From the NCBI RefSeq assembly GCF_003957745.1, contig NZ_CP020373.1:3085501-3149500 (forward strand): 64,000 nt of DNA, in the 5' to 3' direction. Made by a program: the position numbers and the translations under genes. Below, piece by piece: positions 59,454-64,000 of the stretch. The notes under the pieces are model-generated. The model saw only the letters and a program-made list of their open reading frames with translations. It searched no databases and was not told the DNA's origin. The DNA comes from Shewanella khirikhana (lineage in GTDB: Bacteria > Pseudomonadota > Gammaproteobacteria > Enterobacterales > Shewanellaceae). How positions within the stretch are numbered: the stretch's first letter is position 1; each line of letters starts with the position of its first letter.

Positions 59454-61070
59454 ATGACGGCGTCTTCGACACCAGCACAGGACGCCGGCCTGCCGACCTT
59501 TGAGGCAGTGCTGGCCATTCTGGTCATTATCATTACCCTCAGCGCCATGCGACTGAGTCTGTTCCTGTGGCCCGAAACGCCACGGGCTGAGTTGCTGACG
59601 GCCCGAGAAATGCGCCAGGATCTGTTTGTACTGTCGCGGGAAATCGAAACCCACTCGGCATTTCTTTCGCTGGATCAACACGATAAGCTCGAGCGTATCG
59701 ACGCCTACATGAAGGCGTTGATGAACCGCTATCCGGATCAGATCCCCGCCGATGTGTTTGGCGCCGAAGTGCTGAAAATCCTGAATCTGCTGCAGGACCC
59801 AGGGATAGCCACCAGCGAAGAAGCCGAGTTTGGCCGACGTTTGCCGGTATCGCTGAGGGCCATGGAAAATCGCTGGCTGGCGCTGAAAGACGACCTGAGT
59901 CCGCTGGATGAAGAGTATCCCTTTGTCAGCCACATGGATGGCATTCCCATCGCCCGCTGGCAGGAAGCGGCCCAGGCGTTTTTACCCGGCGCCGCCCGTT
60001 ACAGCCTCAGTGAGCAGGGGCATTGGCTTGAGCGCATCACCTTGCTGCGGGCCGAACTGGGGTTAAAGGAGCGCGAGCAGGTGGTGCTGACACTCACCAG
60101 CCCCGAAGGCCAAAGCCGCAGACAAGCTCTGGCACTGTTACCCCCGGCTCCACAGCTCGATGGGCCACCGGCCTTTAACGTCAGCCCCATGGATAACCAC
60201 AGCACCCTGGTAACCATTGGCGATCTGGACGAGCTTGAGCACAACCGCGGTCATCTGCTGGCACTGGAAGACGCCATGAACTCGCCGCTGCTGGTATTGG
60301 ACCTGCGCCGCGCCAGAGGCCAGAGTCCGGCGCTGCTTACTGTGCTGGGCGCCTATGACGACAACGACAGCGCCCTGGTCGGCTTTGCCCGCTACCGCGC
60401 TTCGGCCGATAAACGCAACGACTACCTGGGCACCGAGGCTTACCGCGCGGTAGGCGATGGCCCCTTGATGGCAGAAGATGAGGCCCATACCCGCTTTGGT
60501 CAGTGGTTTGCCCGCAGCCAGCCCAAACGTGCCAAGGTTGATGGCCGCCTTGCATTGATTGCCGGCCCAGGCTGCCGCCAGGAGTGTGAATGGGTGGTGC
60601 ACAGCGCCAAAGACTGGCAGCGCGCCATTATCATCGGCGAGGACACCCTGGGCGACCTTGGCAAGCTGCATCGCTTTCGGCTGCCGAACCTGAAACAGTA
60701 TTTCTTCTTCTCAAGCTCCCTCGCCTACGCCCGTGATGGCCGGTTGATTTCCGGCGCCGGCACCAGCCCGGATATCTGGGTTGCTGGCCAGGAAAGCTTT
60801 GACGCCCAAGGTCTGCTGGCGCTGATTGGAGAGCTGACGGAGCTGCCCGCAGTTGCCACTCCCGACACGCCAGAAATGACCGATTCACCCAATACCGACA
60901 CCAATTCAGAAGCAGGCAAGGCCGCTGAAACCAATGGAACAGGAACAGAAACAGGCGCTGACAAGGCTTTAGAGTCCAAGCCAGCGGCTGAGCCAGCGCC
61001 TGCCACTGAGCCAAAGCCTGCCACTGGGCCAAAGTCTGAGAACGCCAAACAGACTCAGCCACAGCCTTAG
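59454..61070 (+). CDS. Membrane-anchored S41-peptidase-like protein, apparently inactive
   Basis: The 538-residue protein has an N-terminal anchor (about 16-40). A central domain follows the layout of C-terminal-processing (S41) peptidases: LLVLDLRRARGQSPALLTVL near 280, RLALIAGPGCRQECEWVV near 365, AIIIGEDTLGDLGKLHRFRLPN near 388 and AGTSPDIWV near 435. The catalytic Ser (usually in SASASE) and Lys are not visible, so it is probably a pseudo-enzyme. The Ala/Glu/Pro/Thr-rich tail from 460 contains imperfect 'PAPATEPKPATG' repeats. It lies 11 bases after pldA, hence probably co-transcribed. Confidence 0.72.
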   Translation: MTASSTPAQDAGLPTFEAVLAILVIIITLSAMRLSLFLWPETPRAELLTAREMRQDLFVLSREIETHSAFLSLDQHDKLERIDAYMKALMNRYPDQIPADVFGAEVLKILNLLQDPGIATSEEAEFGRRLPVSLRAMENRWLALKDDLSPLDEEYPFVSHMDGIPIARWQEAAQAFLPGAARYSLSEQGHWLERITLLRAELGLKEREQVVLTLTSPEGQSRRQALALLPPAPQLDGPPAFNVSPMDNHSTLVTIGDLDELEHNRGHLLALEDAMNSPLLVLDLRRARGQSPALLTVLGAYDDNDSALVGFARYRASADKRNDYLGTEAYRAVGDGPLMAEDEAHTRFGQWFARSQPKRAKVDGRLALIAGPGCRQECEWVVHSAKDWQRAIIIGEDTLGDLGKLHRFRLPNLKQYFFFSSSLAYARDGRLISGAGTSPDIWVAGQESFDAQGLLALIGELTELPAVATPDTPEMTDSPNTDTNSEAGKAAETNGTGTETGADKALESKPAAEPAPATEPKPATGPKSENAKQTQPQP

Positions 61071-61128
61071 TATTGGCTCACGCCCCAAAAGCTTGGGAGC
61101 AATGCTCACGTTTACCGGATATCAGCGA

Positions 61129-61159
61129 TAAAAAAACGCCGCAATTGCGGCGTTTTTTT
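61129..61159. terminator. Bidirectional terminator after the pldA operon
   Basis: A perfect hairpin AAAAAAACGCCGC-aatt-GCGGCGTTTTTTT. Confidence 0.93.
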
Positions 61160-61170
61160 ATTCAGTCAGC

Positions 61171-62880
61171 TCAAGGATTGGTAACAAAACCTGACTGGAA
61201 AACAGGGCCTTCCGGCACCACATCCACAGCCATTTGCACCTTCATCTTGTAGTTTTCCAGCCCTTGCAACTCAGGCGGGATTTCTTCACCGCTGGCTTCC
61301 AGCATGGCCATTACCGGGCCCATCATGCGGCCGTAATCGGCAGACATGCTGTACAGGCCGTTGGCGGTCAGGGCTTCACCCTTGAGGCCATCGGCAAGCT
61401 TCTTACTGCCTTCGCCGGTAAAGAGCACCAGGTGCTGGCCACGCAGACCAAGCTTGGCCGATACGCCAAACTCGGGGGGGATAAAGTCAGACAGGTCAAC
61501 ATCTTCACCTGACTTCAGGTCGATACCCGCCAGCATGGGCGCAAAGGGTTTCACCATTTCCAGCAGGAACGCCGGATCGTCCGCAGACAGGCTCAGCAGT
61601 GAATCCAGTTTCTTCAGGTTTGGCTCGCCGCCAGCCATATCCAGCTCAAAATCCAGCACCGACAGACCAATGCCCTTAACGCCATCGGCCATGCCGGTAG
61701 CCATGCCAATCATTACCGGATTGGCCTGCTCCAATTCTGCCTGCAACTGCGCCAGTGGCTCGCACTGGAAGCGTGGGGAAATCATGTCATTCCAGATTTT
61801 GCTGAGTGACGGTGCCAGCTCGCCCACATCCAGGCCAAGGCCCGCGGTCAGCACGGCATCACCGGGCTTTTGCACATATGCAGGCTGGAAGCCACGCATC
61901 TTTTCCAGTGCCATCATCACCACAGTGTTGTTGGTTTCCACCACAAACTTCATGTCCATGCTGGCATGCTTGGCGTCCACCTTCATGGCGGTCAAACCTG
62001 CCACTGTGCGCGGCCAGTTAGCGGCAATGCCGGTCAGCTCGGCCTGACAGGCTGGGGTGCGATACTCTGCCAGCGGATCTTCACCGGCTTTGGCAAAAAT
62101 GGTGCCCAGCTGTTTACCCAGCTGGTTGTCACCCGACACCAGCGCCCGCACCAACTCCTTGTGGTTGATGTAGCTGATGGAGTCTTCCATAAAGCCATGG
62201 GTTTTAACGATATCGCTCAGGATGGTGCTGCTCGAAATCGGGTTGGTGACCTTGGTGATCCCCAGCGCCTGCTCCAGCAGCTGCGGCTCAAGGATGCTGG
62301 TCGCGAAGGTTGCGGTGATCATGCCATCGCGCTCGGCCAGCACCAGATCCACAGATTCCTCATCACCTTCTTCAGTCAGGCGATAGGCGCGGTAGTTTTG
62401 TCCGGCCAGGGTAGCAACTGTGTGTGTTAAACCGCTGTCGGCTTCGGCTTCATCAATCAGGGTCCAAAAGGCCTGAGGATTACCCACTTCCCAACGAATA
62501 ACCGGCAAGGCGCCCAGAGTATAGGTATAGGCGCGCATTTCATCGGCCAGGCCGAAGCGCTTAAGCAGAGTCTCGGGCGACTTCAGCCCTTCCAGATATG
62601 CCTTGTAAAGATACAGACCAAAGCGTGGCAAGGGCTCGCTTTCATCGGCCATCAGTTCATCGAGCGCGGCAGGCTGCGCCATCAGGGCGGCATTGGATGC
62701 GGTGACGGACAGGTAATCTTTCAGCGGGAAAGGTTTCAGCTGTGCAGAAAACAGTGGGGTATCGGCAGGAATATAATCCAGGGCGGCATTGGCAAGTGCC
62801 CCTTCTCCCTGCTGCTGGCTATACCAATAGGCGCCCGCTCCGGCGGCGAGGACTGCCACGGCTAGCACAAGTTTTTTCAT
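61171..62880 (-). CDS. Conserved membrane-anchored protein of unknown function
   Basis: The 569-residue protein has an uncleaved or signal-like helix (about 4-20) followed by a large periplasmic part. It begins ALDYIPADTPLFSAQLKPFPLKDYL, a theme seen in DUF3352-like proteins, and has MKKLVLAVAVLAAGAGAYW at the start. No catalytic motif is seen. Two Cys (about residues 276 and 376) could form a disulfide. The long structured intergenic region at 62881-63498 is its leader. I cannot assign a function. Confidence 0.85.
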   Translation of the reverse strand: MKKLVLAVAVLAAGAGAYWYSQQQGEGALANAALDYIPADTPLFSAQLKPFPLKDYLSVTASNAALMAQPAALDELMADESEPLPRFGLYLYKAYLEGLKSPETLLKRFGLADEMRAYTYTLGALPVIRWEVGNPQAFWTLIDEAEADSGLTHTVATLAGQNYRAYRLTEEGDEESVDLVLAERDGMITATFATSILEPQLLEQALGITKVTNPISSSTILSDIVKTHGFMEDSISYINHKELVRALVSGDNQLGKQLGTIFAKAGEDPLAEYRTPACQAELTGIAANWPRTVAGLTAMKVDAKHASMDMKFVVETNNTVVMMALEKMRGFQPAYVQKPGDAVLTAGLGLDVGELAPSLSKIWNDMISPRFQCEPLAQLQAELEQANPVMIGMATGMADGVKGIGLSVLDFELDMAGGEPNLKKLDSLLSLSADDPAFLLEMVKPFAPMLAGIDLKSGEDVDLSDFIPPEFGVSAKLGLRGQHLVLFTGEGSKKLADGLKGEALTANGLYSMSADYGRMMGPVMAMLEASGEEIPPELQGLENYKMKVQMAVDVVPEGPVFQSGFVTNP

Positions 62881-63498
62881 GGGAAGACTCCGTTCTTGAT
62901 TGATTTGAAAGCTCCGCTCTCAAGGCGAATAGCCAAAACCCGGCCAGGAAAACCCTAAAACAGGCAACTGAGCGACCGGTCAAAAGTATCACAGCGGGAG
63001 AGAAAAGGCGATGAAGGTAAGGCCCCGGATAGCCCAAGAGGAGGTATGGGGCTATCCGGGGAAAAAGGTGATTGGCAAGCGCCAGCAAGTCAATCAACGA
63101 GCGTCGGCCACAACGGCCTGGTCTGGGGCTCTGTCCCTGACCGGCGGACGGCAACCAGAGAGAGTCACCAAATATCCGTGGGAATGCTCCCGGGTCGGCA
63201 GGCCCCGAAAAACCATCTACGGGAACTTACAACTATAGCCTAATTCTAAATTTTGTGAATAAAGCTGTGGGTAAAAATGTACAAAAGTTGTAAACGAATT
63301 CAGAAGAATTAAATATAGCCACTAAAATACAAAAACTTAGGTGAATAGCTTGTTGTTGAAAACCTTACCCACAGCCGACTTAATCAAGGTAAAAATATGC
63401 CCCGGGCGTACTCAGCGAGGAAATGATCGCGCCATCTGTAGCGCAATGAACAGATAAAAAAAGGGCTGCCGAAGCAGCCCTTTGAGGTAGGTTCACTA
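62881..63498. other. Long intergenic region with inverted repeats
   Basis: About 620 bases without a gene. It contains a perfect 13-bp hairpin, CCCCGGATAGCCC (63023-63035) with GGGCTATCCGGGG (63049-63061). A GC-rich, hairpin-prone stretch extends to 63235, and an AT-rich segment beyond it has an 11-bp inverted repeat GCTGTGGGTAA (63264-63274) / TTACCCACAGC (63365-63375). The terminator of the TonB receptor gene is at 63456-63483. Confidence 0.6.
63456..63483 (-). terminator. Terminator of the TonB-dependent receptor gene
   Basis: The minus strand reads AAAGGGCTGC-ttcg-GCAGCCCTTTTTTT, with a UUCG tetraloop. Confidence 0.92.
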
Positions 63499-64000
63499 TC
63501 AGAAGTTATAGTTCAGGCGACCATAGTAGTAGCCACCGTTGAAACCGTATGGAGAGGTCACAGGGTAAGCTGCACCGGCGATCCCGGCCCATGGGTTTTC
63601 ATCTGGGTAGGTGTCAAACAGGTTCTGCGCACCGATGGCAATGCTCCAGTTTTCGTTGAAGTCATAACCGATTTCGGCATCAAAGGTCACGGTAGAACCG
63701 TTATAGATAGGCAGATCGCCCTCTGAATCCAGGTGATCTTCGTAGAACTCGCCGTAGTAGTTCATACGCACCATAGAGCGCAGGTTGGCGTTGATTTCCT
63801 GGGTCCAGGTCAGCGTGCCCTTGTGGTGTGGCAAACCGTCTTCCAGCACCTTCACACGGGCTTCACTGATGTTCTCTGGGTTGAAGCTGTCAACAGAGGT
63901 TTCAGTCCAGTTGTAAGCCAGGGCAAAGTTGGCACCGTCCAGCCACTCAGGGGCGTAGCTTGCCACCAAGTCAACACCTTGGGTGGTGGTGTCGAAGTCG
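63499..64000 (-). CDS. TonB-dependent receptor, C-terminal part only
   Basis: About 166 C-terminal residues of an outer-membrane beta-barrel receptor are present; the start lies beyond the window. The pattern FNENWSIAIGAQNLFDTYPDEN near the end is the typical last-strand motif of TonB-dependent receptors, and the final residues GRLNYNF end in Phe as required for barrel insertion. Earlier alternating strands (LRSMVRMNYYGEFYEDHL) support this. The substrate is unknown. An internal Met at 63969 is not the start. Confidence 0.9.
   Translation of the reverse strand, partial: DFDTTTQGVDLVASYAPEWLDGANFALAYNWTETSVDSFNPENISEARVKVLEDGLPHHKGTLTWTQEINANLRSMVRMNYYGEFYEDHLDSEGDLPIYNGSTVTFDAEIGYDFNENWSIAIGAQNLFDTYPDENPWAGIAGAAYPVTSPYGFNGGYYYGRLNYNF

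Noticed and set aside
63000..63240. Known RNA families (6S, RNase P RNA, cobalamin riboswitch) considered
   Set aside because: None of their conserved cores could be matched by eye; the region is reported only as hairpin-rich.
63240..63400. AT-rich segment with DnaA-box-like words considered as an origin
   Set aside because: Only two near matches, each with a mismatch, and no dnaA, dnaN, gidA or replication gene nearby.
1..64000. tRNA and rRNA genes
   Set aside because: No cloverleaf with a TTCGANNC arm and CCA end, and no rRNA-like conserved stretch, was noticed on either strand; a dedicated scan was not possible.

Overview
The window looks like a stretch of a Shewanella chromosome (Gammaproteobacteria). 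The evidence is the combination of a cys sulfate-assimilation cluster with a Na+/sulfate-type (SLC13) carrier, pntAB, csgEFG, prfB-lysS, a TIGR03899/DUF2986-type gene pair and frequent short Rho-independent terminators. Assignment is by protein recognition only; no database search was possible. Most of the window is moderately GC-rich core genome. Two AT-rich genes (7110-7955 and 48366-51872) stand out as acquired DNA.

Layout. 1-3055 (-): cysI (cut by the window edge) and cysJ, the two sulfite reductase subunits. 3405-6428 (+): pntAB transhydrogenase. 6500-7089: gene-free segment with a dispersed palindromic repeat. 7090-8054: a single integron-type gene cassette with a well-formed attC site, abutting the last codon of an MFS gene. 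8055-13350: MFS transporter, Spo0M-like protein, DUF5666-type lipoprotein, LysR regulator and DoxX protein. 13597-18381: POT-type carrier, two small stress/STAS proteins, and an aldehyde dehydrogenase-tetR operon with a clear operator. 18450-20040 (-): csgGFE curli export genes. 20193-27700 (-): one probable regulatory unit, in which a membrane-fusion protein, a 44-residue membrane peptide, a MacB/LolD-type ABC exporter, and an NtrC-family regulator with its kinase lie behind a sigma-54 promoter and a phased TGTCCG array. 28232-37551: MAPEG, lipase-like hydrolase, Ntn-type amidohydrolase, AraC regulator, NTF2-like protein, DODA dioxygenase, btuF, pyrC, lipoprotein, and an SPFH-RHH pair. 37877-40499 (-): prfB (with its programmed frameshift) and lysS. 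40793-47653: pentapeptide-repeat channel, chemoreceptor, hemG with a cytochrome-b-like partner, MFS, TIGR03899 and DUF2986 proteins. 47690-52470: a repeat-bounded accessory block holding a small protein and a 1168-residue SIR2-domain protein, probably anti-phage. 52557-58169 (-): cobA-cysD-cysN-SLC13 carrier-cysC. 58555-61070 (+): pldA and an apparently inactive S41-peptidase-like protein. 61171-64000 (-): a conserved membrane-anchored protein and the 3' end of a TonB-dependent receptor.

How it fits together. The two cys blocks cover sulfate uptake, activation (CysDN, CysC), reduction of sulfite (CysIJ) and the first committed step to siroheme (CobA), the cofactor of CysI; PntAB can supply NADPH for CysJ. 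The most unusual items are the lone integron cassette reusing the stop codon of a chromosomal gene, the SIR2 block between copies of a dispersed repeat, and the sigma-54-controlled exporter.
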